Shown here in pieces: positions 26,654 through 34,967 of a stretch of DNA of 42,921 bases. Every line of letters begins with the position of its first letter. Position 1 is the first letter of the stretch. The stretch covers positions 1-42,921 of the forward strand of contig JAAURK010000004.1 of NCBI GenBank assembly GCA_012032275.1, written 5' to 3'. The notes beneath the pieces were generated by a model. That model worked only from the letters and a program-made list of their open reading frames with translations. It did not search any database and had not been told where the DNA came from. This stretch comes from Tabrizicola sp. (lineage in GTDB: Bacteria > Pseudomonadota > Alphaproteobacteria > Rhodobacterales > Rhodobacteraceae). The translations under genes were made by a program, and so were the position numbers.

Positions 26654-27448
26654 TCATTGCAGGAACCCCGCCGCCCGTGCTGCGTCCAGCGTGATCGCCC
26701 CATGCTGCACCGCCGCCCGAACCTGGCCATCGCTGAGGTGTTTGCACATTCCGTGGCGGGCGGTCACCCAAGCGGCGATCTGGGCAAGCTGCTTCTCGGC
26801 AGCGGCATCTGCATCAGCTTTGCGCCGCCTGTGGTCATCGACATGCCGTCGCCATTTCCCATCTCGCAGCCAGTTATCGCAGAAGCTGACCTTCGACCGC
26901 GTGAAATCGGCACTTTCGGCCGCATAGGCCTCCACGGCGGCAAGCAGTTCACCGGCCGACACCTCGGACAGCGCCTCTTGCATCCGTCTCAGACTGGTCG
27001 TCCGGTCCCGGCGTCGATCCACAGGATAGGCCTGCCATACCTGATCGAAGGTCTGATCGACCGCCACTTCCTCATGGCCGGGTGGAGGATTTGGTTTAGA
27101 ATCTGGTTCTGATCTGTTCTCTATACATTTGCCCAAGGCATACCAGTTCGCACGCTTGAACTTGTCTTGTGCGAAATTGCCCTTCACGATCAGTCCCGCT
27201 TCAAGCAACTTCTCAATCGCGGTCCTAATCTGTTTTGCGGTCAGATAGGGAAACTGGCGTTCGAAGGCCGCGAGCGAGTTGTAGGTCCAATGGCGACCGT
27301 CATGGAAATTCAGATCGTTTGCCTCGTTGTGCCGGACCCAAAAGACGATGTTCCTGAATACGATGGCGGAGTTTACATCGACCCGCAGGGCGATATCGGC
27401 GTCGAAGCTGTGATACGCAGCGTCCTGTCTGATGCGGGGCGCGCTCAT
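26654..27448 (-). CDS. Winged-helix replication-like protein of the element
   Basis: ATG 27448 has GGAG seven bases upstream, and the protein has 264 residues. The N-terminal half reads like a plasmid or phage replication winged helix ('RHWTYNSLAAFERQFPYLTAKQIRTAIEKLLEAGLIVKGNFAQDKFKRANWYALG'). After a Pro-rich linker the C-terminal region ('FDQVWQAYPVDRRRDRTTSLRRMQEALSEVSAGELLAAVEAYAAE ... VSFCDNWLRDGKWRRHV') matches the tail common in phage O-like and DnaD-like replication proteins. It lies next to attR and reads inward towards the relaxase operon. A role in replication of the excised circle is inferred. Confidence 0.7.
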   Translation of the reverse strand: MSAPRIRQDAAYHSFDADIALRVDVNSAIVFRNIVFWVRHNEANDLNFHDGRHWTYNSLAAFERQFPYLTAKQIRTAIEKLLEAGLIVKGNFAQDKFKRANWYALGKCIENRSEPDSKPNPPPGHEEVAVDQTFDQVWQAYPVDRRRDRTTSLRRMQEALSEVSAGELLAAVEAYAAESADFTRSKVSFCDNWLRDGKWRRHVDDHRRRKADADAAAEKQLAQIAAWVTARHGMCKHLSDGQVRAAVQHGAITLDAARAAGFLQ

Positions 27449-27465
27449 CAGACTGCTCCGAATGC

Positions 27466-27545
27466 GTTGGACAAATTGCCTTTTTCTCCAATGAATTCAG
27501 TCCCGGTCACATTGCCTGTTGGACAAATCAATGTGTTGATATCAA
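27466..27545. other. Right-end arm-type repeats and palindromes
   Basis: GTTGGACAAAT occurs at 27466-27476 and 27518-27528, matching the motif pair at the left end. The second copy sits inside a CACATTG / CAATGTG inverted repeat (27508-27535), followed by the perfect palindrome TTGATATCAA (27536-27545), 15 bases before attR. The stretch may serve both recombination and the promoter of the rep-like gene. Confidence 0.55.
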
Positions 27546-27560
27546 ACGGATATGATCTCA

Positions 27561-27577
27561 CCCTACGGGCTGCCACT
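27561..27577 (+). repeat. attR core direct repeat
   Basis: CCCTACGGGCTGCCACT is identical to the tRNA-Glu 3' end at 12537-12553. It marks the right boundary of the integrated element. Confidence 0.9.
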
Positions 27578-27801
27578 CAACCTATGTAAGTTGTTGATTT
27601 TGCTTAATAGTTCTGAGGCTCGAAAATCTGAACCTATTGCAACCCATGACAGAATGACTCCTGAAAGCGGCCTTTCGGGCGCTGCGATGGTCGGAAGTAA
27701 TCACGCATTCGTGAACACGATCAGGCTGCTGGAACTGCGGTCGCTGAACTTGCTTCGCGGGCAGCGGTTAATCTCCAAAGAACTTATATGGGCAACATAC
27801 G

Positions 27802-28368
27802 ATGAAAAGCACAGTCATAGGTTTTGTTGGCGCTTTGCTGATTGCGGGGTGTGCGACGGTGCCAACCCAAAGCGATTTGCCGCAGCTACAAGAACTTAGT
27901 TCGTCAACGCTGTGGACCAAGCAAGCGACGACAAGTTCGCCGCTTGAACTTGCCATGGTCGAAGCCGAACTAGGCTCACGCGGCGAAACTTCATATGGAA
28001 CTTGGTACTTGGGTCAAAAAACAGCGTCTGCTTACGGACGCAAGCTTTACCAACGAACGACAGCAGGCAGACCGACGGCAGACGAAAAGAATTGTAGCGA
28101 TTTCGGTTCCAGCGCCGAAGCGCAAAAATACTTCCTTGCTTCGGGCGGTCCCGTGTCTGACCCGAACCGCCTTGACGGCGACGGCGACGGGCTAGCCTGT
28201 GATTGGGGAACGCAGATTGCGACTGCTAAGAAACGCTATGCATCTAAACCGACGGCAACGCCAAGGGCGACTTCGACTTATCGTTCCTCAAGCCGCTGCT
28301 ATGTGGGCCCAAGGGGCGGGCGATACACAATTACTTCGAGCGGCAGAAAGAACTACGGTGGCTGCTAA
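27802..28368 (+). CDS. Lipoprotein with excalibur calcium-binding domain
   Basis: This 188-residue protein has a signal peptide with lipobox 'LLIAGC', so it should be lipid-anchored. The middle holds an excalibur-type motif: 'NCSDFGSSAEAQKYFLASGGPVSDPNRLDGDGDGLACDWG', with the DxDxDGxxC calcium loop. The C-terminus ends 'SSSRCYVGPRGGRYTITSSGRKNYGGC', resembling a PBCV-type basic adaptor motif. The gene is visibly more A/T-rich than the chromosome to its right, although it lies outside attR. The start is ATG 27802. It may come from an older insertion at the same tRNA. Confidence 0.8.
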   Translation: MKSTVIGFVGALLIAGCATVPTQSDLPQLQELSSSTLWTKQATTSSPLELAMVEAELGSRGETSYGTWYLGQKTASAYGRKLYQRTTAGRPTADEKNCSDFGSSAEAQKYFLASGGPVSDPNRLDGDGDGLACDWGTQIATAKKRYASKPTATPRATSTYRSSSRCYVGPRGGRYTITSSGRKNYGGC

Positions 28369-28754
28369 CGAAAAAAGACCACGAAACCTTGCGCAAACGG
28401 ACGGTCAGGTAGCTTCCTCAGTGGCCCTGTGGAAGATCGTTAGAACGCGGCTGCGGGGATGCCCACAAGGGGCGCGTCGGGGTCCATACCTGCAGCGGTG
28501 CAGGCTCGGCGCGGGGTGGCCCCTGTGGCGAGCCGCAGTGCAGCGGCGGGGCGTCCTCTCGGTGTGACCCCCGCGGCGTGTTGCGTCCTGTCAGGCGGCA
28601 GCGTTTCTCCTTTTCGCTGCCGATCCGCGCACGTCCGGCCAGAAGGGGACGCGTCTTCGATGCTTGCCGGGCGTTTTGACCTCGGTCAAGGCTGCTTCGC
28701 CCAAACGGACTTATGGCTGTGAGAGGCGTGACAAGCTTGGCTGGGTAATCCGAC
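28369..28754. other. Gene-free stretch before the kinase gene
   Basis: There is no convincing coding frame; the ORFs listed here are Arg/Pro-rich and lack domains. It contains an eight-base stem with an 11-base loop (CGGCAGCG / CGCTGCCG, 28596-28622) and, at the right, an FnrL-type promoter. A small RNA cannot be excluded. Confidence 0.5.
28676..28717 (+). promoter_or_regulatory. FnrL/CRP-type promoter of the kinase gene
   Basis: TTGAC-CTCG-GTCAA (28676-28689) is a perfect Fnr-type dyad. A -10-like TATGGC lies at 28712-28717, placing the box near -41.5 as in class II Fnr-activated promoters. The next gene starts at 28755. Low-oxygen induction is expected from the family rule. Confidence 0.7.
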
Positions 28755-30289
28755 ATGTCCGGGACGATTGGCGATTGTCAGGATGAGGTGATCCGCTTCT
28801 GGGGTCTTCCCGGGCGTTTCCGGGCAATGGCCCGGTCAGTCACGTGCAGACCCATTGCGCGCATGTGTTTCTTGGCGGCGATGTCGCGCTGAAGATGAAG
28901 CGGGCCGTCCGCTATGATTACCTCGACCAGTCCACGACGAAGCGGCGCCATGAACTGCTGAACCGGGAGTTGGCGCTGAACAAGCCCTCCGCCCCGATGA
29001 TCTATCGCGACGTGATCGCGGTGACGCGGGCGCCCGATGGCGGGCTGGAGCTCGACGGCACGGGGGCGCCGGTGGAATGGGTCTTGCGGATGCACCGCTT
29101 TGCCGAAGATTGCGAGATGCCGACGGTTGCCGCCAGCGGCAGGTTGACCGATCCGGCGGCCGAGGCGTTGGGGCGGGCGATCCACCGGTTTCACGCCGAT
29201 TGCCCGCCAAGACCCGACCATGGAGACGCGCTTATCCGCGACATACTGGACGAGTTGCAGCGTGTCCTCTCGCCGTTCGAGACGGCGGTCGGCGACGGCC
29301 TGGTCAGCGCGGCCCTCGGCCATGCGCGGCGGCATCTGTCGCGGCTCTCGCCGCTTTTGCGCGAACGTGCGGCGGAAGGTCATGTCCGGCGGGCGCACGG
29401 CGATCTTCATCTGCGAAACCTGCTGTTGATCGACGGGCAGCCGGTACTGTTCGATGCCCTTGAATTCGATGAACGGCTTGCCACCTGCGACGTGCTTTAC
29501 GATCTGGCATTCCTGCTGATGGACCTCTGCCATCGCGATCTTCGCCGCCCGGCCAACACGACAATGTCTGCATATCTTCTTGCGGCCGGAGGGGCGGAGG
29601 ACGTGGGCCTTGCGGCCCTGCCATTGTTCATGTCGGTGCGCGCGGCCATTCGTGCGATGGTGCTTTTGCAGACGGATCAGGCGACGGGCGAGACCGGCGC
29701 CTCCACCTCCGAGGCACGACAATACCTGACGCAGGCTTGCAGCGATCTTGCAGACCGAACACCGGTTCTGATTGCCGTCGGCGGCATCTCCGGCACCGGC
29801 AAGACCGTGCTCTCCCGCGATCTCGCGCCGGGTATCGGGCCCTGCCCGGGAGCGGTGCATCTGCGCACGGATACGGAGCGAAAGGCGCAAGGGCGCGCGG
29901 TGGACTATGCGCCGTCGGCGCGTCATGCGGTCTATGACCGGATGCTGGCGCGCGCCAAAAGGCTTCTCGCGGCGGGCCGGAGCGTCATTCTCGACGGCAC
30001 CTTTCTGAATGCGGCGCAGCGCAGGGACGCCGAAAGCCTTTCCCTGCGCTGCGGCATCGGCTTTCACGGCCTCTGGCTGACGGCACCGGCACCCGATCTG
30101 ATCGAGCGGGTCACCGCGCGCCGGGGCGATGCGTCAGACGCCAATGCCGCCGTGGTCAGGGCCCAGACCGCCGCGCCCTCCCCCTCCATGGAGGAACCGG
30201 GCTGGCGAAGGGTCGACGCAAGCGGCACGACCGAAACGACCATGGCCAGGGCGCGCGCCGCCCTCGATGGCGTTCATGGCGCCGGATAG
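28755..30289 (+). CDS. Two-domain phosphotransferase / P-loop kinase (frameshifted)
   Basis: The protein pairs an aminoglycoside-phosphotransferase-like domain (COG2187 type: 'VALKMKRAVRYDYLDQSTTKRRHELLNRELALN', catalytic 'RAHGDLHLRNLLLIDGQPVLFDALEFDE') with a C-terminal P-loop kinase (COG0645 type: 'GGISGTGKTVLSRDLA', 'RSVILDGTFLNAAQRRDAE'). The track start at 28844 omits the N-terminus. ATG 28755 gives 'MSGTIGDCQDEVIRF', and one missing base near 28799-28804 joins it to 'GNGPVSHVQTHCAHVFL'. The substrate is unknown. An Fnr-type promoter just upstream suggests a role under low oxygen. It converges on the phasin gene. Confidence 0.8.
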
Positions 30290-30299
30290 CGAGCGGACG

Positions 30300-30650
30300 T
30301 CACAGCGGAACGTCGTCGTATTTTCGGGCCTGCGATGTGGCGACCATTCCTGCAGTAGTCGACTTGCCGATGATTTCCAGCATCTTGCGGGCCTCTGCCG
30401 TGTACTGATCCTGCGCCGAGCGGAAGAATTCGGACTGGACCCGCTGCACCTCCTCCAGGCTGGTGCAGGCCAGGACGGCCTGTTGCGTCTTGATGTCCTG
30501 TTGCAGCCGATCCCACACGAACCGGATCGCTTCGTTGCCAAGCTCCATCCAGGCTTGCATGGCCACACTGCCGACCGCGATCATCGGGCCGGGGCCGGGC
30601 ACCATTGCGTCAACGGTCGGGCTTGCAGTCTTGGGTTTGCTTGCTGTCAT
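30300..30650 (-). CDS. phaP: Phasin family protein
   Basis: The 116-residue product matches the phasin family: 'MQAWMELGNEAIRFVWDRLQQDIKTQQAVLACTSLEEVQRVQSEFFRSAQDQYTAEARKMLEIIG'. Phasins coat polyhydroxyalkanoate granules and control their size. Its ribosome site AAGGA lies seven bases before ATG 30650. A CTGC-N3-GCAG element 50 bases upstream fits the PhaR repressor site known from Paracoccus, and an FnrL-type box lies further up. No PHA synthase gene is nearby, which is common for phasins. Confidence 0.87.
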   Translation of the reverse strand: MTASKPKTASPTVDAMVPGPGPMIAVGSVAMQAWMELGNEAIRFVWDRLQQDIKTQQAVLACTSLEEVQRVQSEFFRSAQDQYTAEARKMLEIIGKSTTAGMVATSQARKYDDVPL

Positions 30651-30699
30651 CGTTTTTCCTTTGCTGCGATGTCACGGTCAGGATCAAGGCGACCACGTC

Positions 30700-30710
30700 C
30701 TGCCCTGCAG
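30700..30710. promoter_or_regulatory. PhaR-type operator of phaP
   Basis: CTGC-CCT-GCAG fits the CTGC-N3-GCAG half-site pair reported for Paracoccus PhaR, 50 bases upstream of the phasin ATG. PhaR would be released when PHA accumulates. Confidence 0.6.
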
Positions 30711-30812
30711 CCGCGCAGACCGGCCGGAATGACAGCCTTGCTGCGGAAAGTGATCAGGGGTCGGCCGCAAATCTGCAGGAGAGAATGATCGCGGATTTTC
30801 CCGCACGTGTCA

Positions 30813-30826
30813 TTGACCATCGTCAA
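30813..30826. promoter_or_regulatory. FnrL-type box in the divergent gap
   Basis: TTGAC-CATC-GTCAA is a perfect Fnr-type dyad. A -10-like GATCAT faces the phasin at 30785-30790 and CATACT faces the ABC operon at 30848-30853, both about 32 bases from the box centre, so it could act in either direction. Confidence 0.6.
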
Positions 30827-30971
30827 TAGCAGCCGAAACAGCCTCCGCCATACTGCTTTGGACCACCCGGGGCTGCGAGGTTGAAAGGTTGCGCACGGCA
30901 ACGGGACTGTGATTGGCATTACAGCCCCTTTTCGGTTTGATGGATCGGGAAACAGGGAACAGGACACCAGG

Positions 30972-32198
30972 ATGACGACACGATCTTTCGGCCTTCTTGC
31001 CGCGATGCTGGCACTTGCGCCAATGGCTCACGCCGATACGGCCGACGGCGATGCGCTGTTGTCGATGTCCTGGGATCAGATCGTCGCCGAAGCACGCGGT
31101 GGGACGGTCAACTGGTTCATGTGGGGCGGGGCCGACAACATCAACCGCTATGTCAGCGAAGACATCGGCGGGAGGCTTCGATCGGAATATGGCATCACGC
31201 TCAATCGTGTCGGCATCAGCGATACGGTCGAGGCGGTGAACATCGTTCTTGGCGAGAAGGAGGCCGGTGTCACCGACAAGGGTTCGGTCGACATGATCTG
31301 GATCAACGGCGAGAACTTCTTCACCATGAAGCAGGCCGGGCTGGCATTCTGCGGCTATACCGGGCTCTTGCCCAACAACGCGTTGGTCAACTGGGAGAAT
31401 CCGGCCATCGCCAATGATTTCGGGGTTCCGGTCGACGGTTGCGAAGTGCCCTGGTCAACGGCCCAGTTCGCTTTTGCGCATGACAGCGCGGTGATGCCCG
31501 AACCGCCAAGATCCATTCCCGACCTTATCGCCTGGGTGAAGGCCAATCCCGGCCAGTTCACCTATCCCGCCCCGCCCGATTTCAACGGATCGGCCTTTGT
31601 GCGGCATGTCTTCTACCATGCGGCCGGTGGGGCGGAGAATCTTCTCGGCCCCTTTGACAAGGCCCGCTACGATGCCGCCGCGGCAAAGACCTGGGCCATC
31701 CTGAACGAGATCGAGCCGTTCCTCTGGCGCGAGGGGCAGACCTACCCGACTTCCATCACCCAGCTGAACGAGCTATACGCCAATGGCGAAGTAGGGTTGA
31801 CCTTCAACTATGGCGCGGCGGAATTCGGTGTGGCGGTGCAGAACGGCATCTTCCCGGAAACCACGCGGTCCTTCGGGCTGACAGACGGGACAATCGCGAA
31901 CACCAATTACACGATCGTCCCGTTCAATTCGCCGAACAAGGCGGCCGCGCTGGTGCTGCAGAACCTGCTCCTTTCGGGCGAGGCACAATATACCAAGGCC
32001 AGGCCCGAAATCTGGGGCGCCGATCCGGCGATCGAGATCGACCGCACCACCCCCGAAATCCAGGCGCAATTTGCCGCAATCGAAACCCACCCCGCCGCTG
32101 TGCCGGCAGCAGAGCTGGCAAAAGCCGCCCTGCCCGAACTTCAGGCCGACTGGATCGCCGCCATCGAAAAAGGCTGGATTGAAAATGTCGGCCAATAG
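30972..32198 (+). CDS. ynjB: ABC transporter substrate-binding protein, YnjB family
   Basis: From ATG 30972 the 408-residue product has a signal peptide ending near 'MAHADTAD'. It matches the YnjB (COG4134) binding proteins: 'SMSWDQIVAEARGGTVNWFMWGGADNINRYVSEDIGGRL', 'WINGENFFTMKQAGLAFCGYTGLLPN', 'YPAPPDFNGSAFVRHVFY'. YnjB-type systems have no firmly known substrate; distant kinship to thiamine, iron or sulfate importers is known. The track start at 30909 precedes the signal peptide and is less likely. It is the first gene of a four-gene operon (ynjB, two permeases, ATPase). Confidence 0.88.
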   Translation: MTTRSFGLLAAMLALAPMAHADTADGDALLSMSWDQIVAEARGGTVNWFMWGGADNINRYVSEDIGGRLRSEYGITLNRVGISDTVEAVNIVLGEKEAGVTDKGSVDMIWINGENFFTMKQAGLAFCGYTGLLPNNALVNWENPAIANDFGVPVDGCEVPWSTAQFAFAHDSAVMPEPPRSIPDLIAWVKANPGQFTYPAPPDFNGSAFVRHVFYHAAGGAENLLGPFDKARYDAAAAKTWAILNEIEPFLWREGQTYPTSITQLNELYANGEVGLTFNYGAAEFGVAVQNGIFPETTRSFGLTDGTIANTNYTIVPFNSPNKAAALVLQNLLLSGEAQYTKARPEIWGADPAIEIDRTTPEIQAQFAAIETHPAAVPAAELAKAALPELQADWIAAIEKGWIENVGQ

Positions 32199-32218
32199 GC
32201 CGATCCTCACCAGCAGAA

Positions 32219-33073
32219 ATGTCTGATCGATGGAAAATCCTGCTGCTTCTGGCCCCGGCGATGCTGATCATCGGGGTTCTTTTCTTTGGCGCGCTGGCGA
32301 CGGGGCTGGTCCGGTCATTCAACTACATGCCGGTCCTGGGTCTGACAGAGCCGAGCCTTGAGGCCTATGCCGCCGTCTTCTCTTCTCCCGCCTTCGGGCG
32401 CTCGCTGCTGTTATCGCTCCACATCGCGCTGACCTCGACGCTGCTCTCGGCGCTGATCGCGCTTTGGGCTGCCGTGCTGCTGCGGCAAAGCTTTCCCGGC
32501 CGCCGGATCGCGACCTTTCTCTTTCAGCTCAACCTCACCGTTCCCCATATTGTCGGGGCGATCGGCATTCTCTACCTTTTTTCGCAATCGGGAGCCTTCG
32601 CCCGGCTTGCCCATGCGACAAGCCTGATCGCACGGCCCGCAGAATTCCCCGCCCTCGTCTTCGATCCCTATGCCATCGGCATCATCCTGCAATATGTCTG
32701 GAAGGAGGTGCCGTTCATCGGTCTGATCCTTCTGGCCAACATGCAGGCCATCGGCGATGATTACGAAAGCGCGGCGCGGTCGATGGGGGCAAGCCGGTGG
32801 CAGGCCTTTCGCCATGTGCTGCTGCCGATGCTGATGCCTGGTCTTCTGTCGGCCTCGATCCTCGTCTTCGCCTTCGCCTTTGGCGCCTACGAGATCCCGG
32901 CCATTCTGGGGGCAAGCTTTCCCCAGGCGCTTCCCGTTCTGGCCTACAAGAGCTTCACCGACGTCGATCTTGCCGCGCGACCCGAGGCGATGGCCATGGC
33001 CATGGTCATCGCGGGCATCAGCGCAGTGATGATCCTCGCCTATCTGCGCCTGACCCGACGGGGAGCGCGGTGA
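32219..33073 (+). CDS. ABC transporter permease 1, YnjC-type
   Basis: This 284-residue integral membrane protein has about six membrane spans. The EAA loop is 'DYESAARSMGASRWQAFRHVLLPMLMPGL', which docks to the ATPase. In E. coli YnjC the two permease halves are one protein; here they are split into two genes. Its stop overlaps the next start (TGATG at 33071-33075). Confidence 0.9.
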   Translation: MSDRWKILLLLAPAMLIIGVLFFGALATGLVRSFNYMPVLGLTEPSLEAYAAVFSSPAFGRSLLLSLHIALTSTLLSALIALWAAVLLRQSFPGRRIATFLFQLNLTVPHIVGAIGILYLFSQSGAFARLAHATSLIARPAEFPALVFDPYAIGIILQYVWKEVPFIGLILLANMQAIGDDYESAARSMGASRWQAFRHVLLPMLMPGLLSASILVFAFAFGAYEIPAILGASFPQALPVLAYKSFTDVDLAARPEAMAMAMVIAGISAVMILAYLRLTRRGAR

Positions 33074-33873
33074 TGCGCAGCCTTCGTCTGCTCAGCGGCG
33101 CGGTGCTGATCACCTGGCTGGTGCTGCCGCTGATTCCGCTTGCCATCTGGTCCTTCGCCCGCGGCTGGCGCTTTCCCGATCTTCTGCCCCGCGACTGGAC
33201 CCTTGCCGCCTGGTCCTATGCCCTTTCCGGCACATCGGGCGTGCTTGCAAGCCTTGGTCTGACGCTTGGCATTGCCGCCGCGGCAACCGCCGCCTCGATC
33301 GTGATCGGCGTACCGGCGGGGCGTGCGCTTGGTCTCTACCGGTTCCGGGGCAAGACGCTGGTCCAGCTGATGATCCTCGCCCCCGCCATCGTGCCGGGCA
33401 TCGCGAGCGTGCTGGGCCTTCACGGCCTCTTCCTTGCCCTTGGCCTCACCAACACCGTCACCGGCGTCATCCTCGTCCATCTGATCCCGACCCTGCCCTA
33501 CATGATCCTCGTGATGGCCGGCGTCTTCGCCAATTTCGACACCAGGATCGAGGATCAGGCCCGCAGCCTTGGCGCTTCGCCCGTGCAGGTCTTCCGTTAC
33601 GTCACCCTCCCCGCGATCCTTCCCGGCATCATCGTCGGCGGGCTGTTCGCCTTCCTGATCTCGTGGTCGCAGTACATCCTGACGCTCGTCATCGGCGGGG
33701 GAAGGGTCACCACGCTGCCCTTGCTCCTTTTCACCTTCGCGACGTCCGGCCGCAATGACGTGACCGGGGCCATCGGCATGATCTACATCCTGCCCGGCAT
33801 CCTCATCCTCGCGCTGACCGCGCGCCGCATCACCGGACGCTCGGGTGCCATTGCCGGGGTCGGGCGGGCATGA
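33073..33873 (+). CDS. ABC transporter permease 2, YnjC-type
   Basis: ATG 33073 overlaps the stop of permease 1 by one base; the track start at 32797 lies within permease 1. The 266-residue product has about six membrane spans and the EAA loop 'IEDQARSLGASPVQVFRYVTLPAILPGI'. With permease 1 it forms the channel for the YnjB-bound solute. It overlaps the ATPase start by four bases (ATGA). Confidence 0.9.
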   Translation: MRSLRLLSGAVLITWLVLPLIPLAIWSFARGWRFPDLLPRDWTLAAWSYALSGTSGVLASLGLTLGIAAAATAASIVIGVPAGRALGLYRFRGKTLVQLMILAPAIVPGIASVLGLHGLFLALGLTNTVTGVILVHLIPTLPYMILVMAGVFANFDTRIEDQARSLGASPVQVFRYVTLPAILPGIIVGGLFAFLISWSQYILTLVIGGGRVTTLPLLLFTFATSGRNDVTGAIGMIYILPGILILALTARRITGRSGAIAGVGRA

Positions 33874-34916
33874 CCGAAGTCTCCCTGACCAAGCTGACGA
33901 AGACCTATCCCGGCGCGCCCCGCCCCGCCGTGGACCGGCTGACCCTGCCCCTGACCTGCGGCAAGCTGACAGCCCTTCTTGGCCCCTCGGGCTGCGGCAA
34001 GACCACCGTCATGCGGATGATCGCGGGCCTCCTCCAGCCCAGTTCCGGCGACATCTCGTTTGACGGCCGCTCCATCCTCGGTGAGCGGCCCGAAGATCGC
34101 CGGGCGGTGATGGTGTTCCAGAACCATATGCTCTTTCCCTTCATGACCGTTGCAGAAAACATCGGCTTCGGGCTCAAGATGCGGCATCTTCCGGCAGCCG
34201 AGATCGCCACACGCGTGGACGAGATGCTGGAACGCGTGCGCCTTCCCGGCATGGGCGCGCGCCGGCCCGCCGCGCTTTCGGGCGGCCAGCAGCAGCGCGT
34301 GGCCCTCGCCCGCGCCCTGATCCTGCAGCCCAAGGTGCTTCTGCTGGACGAGCCTTTGTCCAACCTCGACGCCCATCTGCGGCTTGAAATGCGCGATCTG
34401 ATCCGGGGGTTGCAGCAGGACATGGCGATCACCACGCTTCTGGTGACCCATGATCAGGAAGAGGCTGTGGTGCTGGCCGATCACGTGGCCCTCATGCTGA
34501 ATGGCCAGTTGCGCCAGACGGGCGCGGCGCAAAGCTTCTACCGCCGCCCTGCCGATGCCGAGGTGGCGCATTTCTTCGGCGGCCGGAACTTCATCGCCGG
34601 ACAGTCCCGGGGAGGCGTGTTCACCTCTGCACTCGGGGCCTTGCGCCTGCCGGACGGCGCGCCGGAAGGGCCCGGGCTTCTGACCTTCCGCCCCGAGGCG
34701 GTCGAGATCGGCGCCGAACCGGAAAACTCCCTGACCGCAACGCTGACCGATTGCCAGTTTCTCGGCAGCGAAATCCGGCTGCTGCTGCAGTCGGGGGGCC
34801 TCGCGCTCGAGGCGCTGACCCGGCCGCGCGACGCCGAAGGCCTCGCCCCCGGCAAGGAGATCGCGATCACTCTCCCGCGAGAGACACTCTGGGTGATCCC
34901 GAAGACACCGGGCTGA
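33870..34916 (+). CDS. ABC transporter ATPase, YnjD-type
   Basis: The 348-residue product has Walker A 'GPSGCGKTT' (about 38-46), Q-loop 'VMVFQNHMLFPFMTVAENI', signature 'LSGGQQQRVALARAL', Walker B 'VLLLDEPLSNLD' and H-loop 'LLVTHDQEEAVVLAD'. A C-terminal TOBE-like domain follows ('LLTFRPEAVEIGAEPENSLTATLTDCQFLGSEIRLLLQ'), which often senses substrate or regulators. E. coli YnjD is much shorter and lacks this tail. This is the last gene of the operon, convergent with asmA. Confidence 0.93.
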   Translation: MTEVSLTKLTKTYPGAPRPAVDRLTLPLTCGKLTALLGPSGCGKTTVMRMIAGLLQPSSGDISFDGRSILGERPEDRRAVMVFQNHMLFPFMTVAENIGFGLKMRHLPAAEIATRVDEMLERVRLPGMGARRPAALSGGQQQRVALARALILQPKVLLLDEPLSNLDAHLRLEMRDLIRGLQQDMAITTLLVTHDQEEAVVLADHVALMLNGQLRQTGAAQSFYRRPADAEVAHFFGGRNFIAGQSRGGVFTSALGALRLPDGAPEGPGLLTFRPEAVEIGAEPENSLTATLTDCQFLGSEIRLLLQSGGLALEALTRPRDAEGLAPGKEIAITLPRETLWVIPKTPG

Positions 34917-34967
34917 CGCGCGGACAGCCCGCAGCCGAAGCGGGCCGGGCGCAGGCCGCGCGCCGGT

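Larger units (their letters stand above)
12537..27577. mobile_element. 15-kb integrative mobilizable element in tRNA-Glu
   Basis: The element is bounded by direct repeats of the tRNA-Glu 3' end (CCCTACGGGCTGCCACT at 12537 and 27561). It has a tyrosine integrase beside the tRNA, and a MobV relaxase plus a replication-like gene at the other end. There are no conjugation (type IV secretion) genes, so it would need a helper to transfer. Cargo is a damaged type I RM locus, an XRE/AAA-DUF4143 pair and several membrane or unknown proteins. Stretches near 16.9-17.3, 20.1-20.45 and 23.5-24.2 kb are visibly more A/T-rich than the flanks. Confidence 0.88.
30651..30971. other. Divergent regulatory gap between phasin and ABC importer
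   Basis: The 321 bases hold no supported gene. They contain a PhaR-type site near the phasin start and an FnrL-type box at 30813-30826. Confidence 0.6.

Noticed and set aside
28778-30067. 429-residue minus ORF
   Set aside because: It is antisense to the two-domain kinase and has no recognisable motif.
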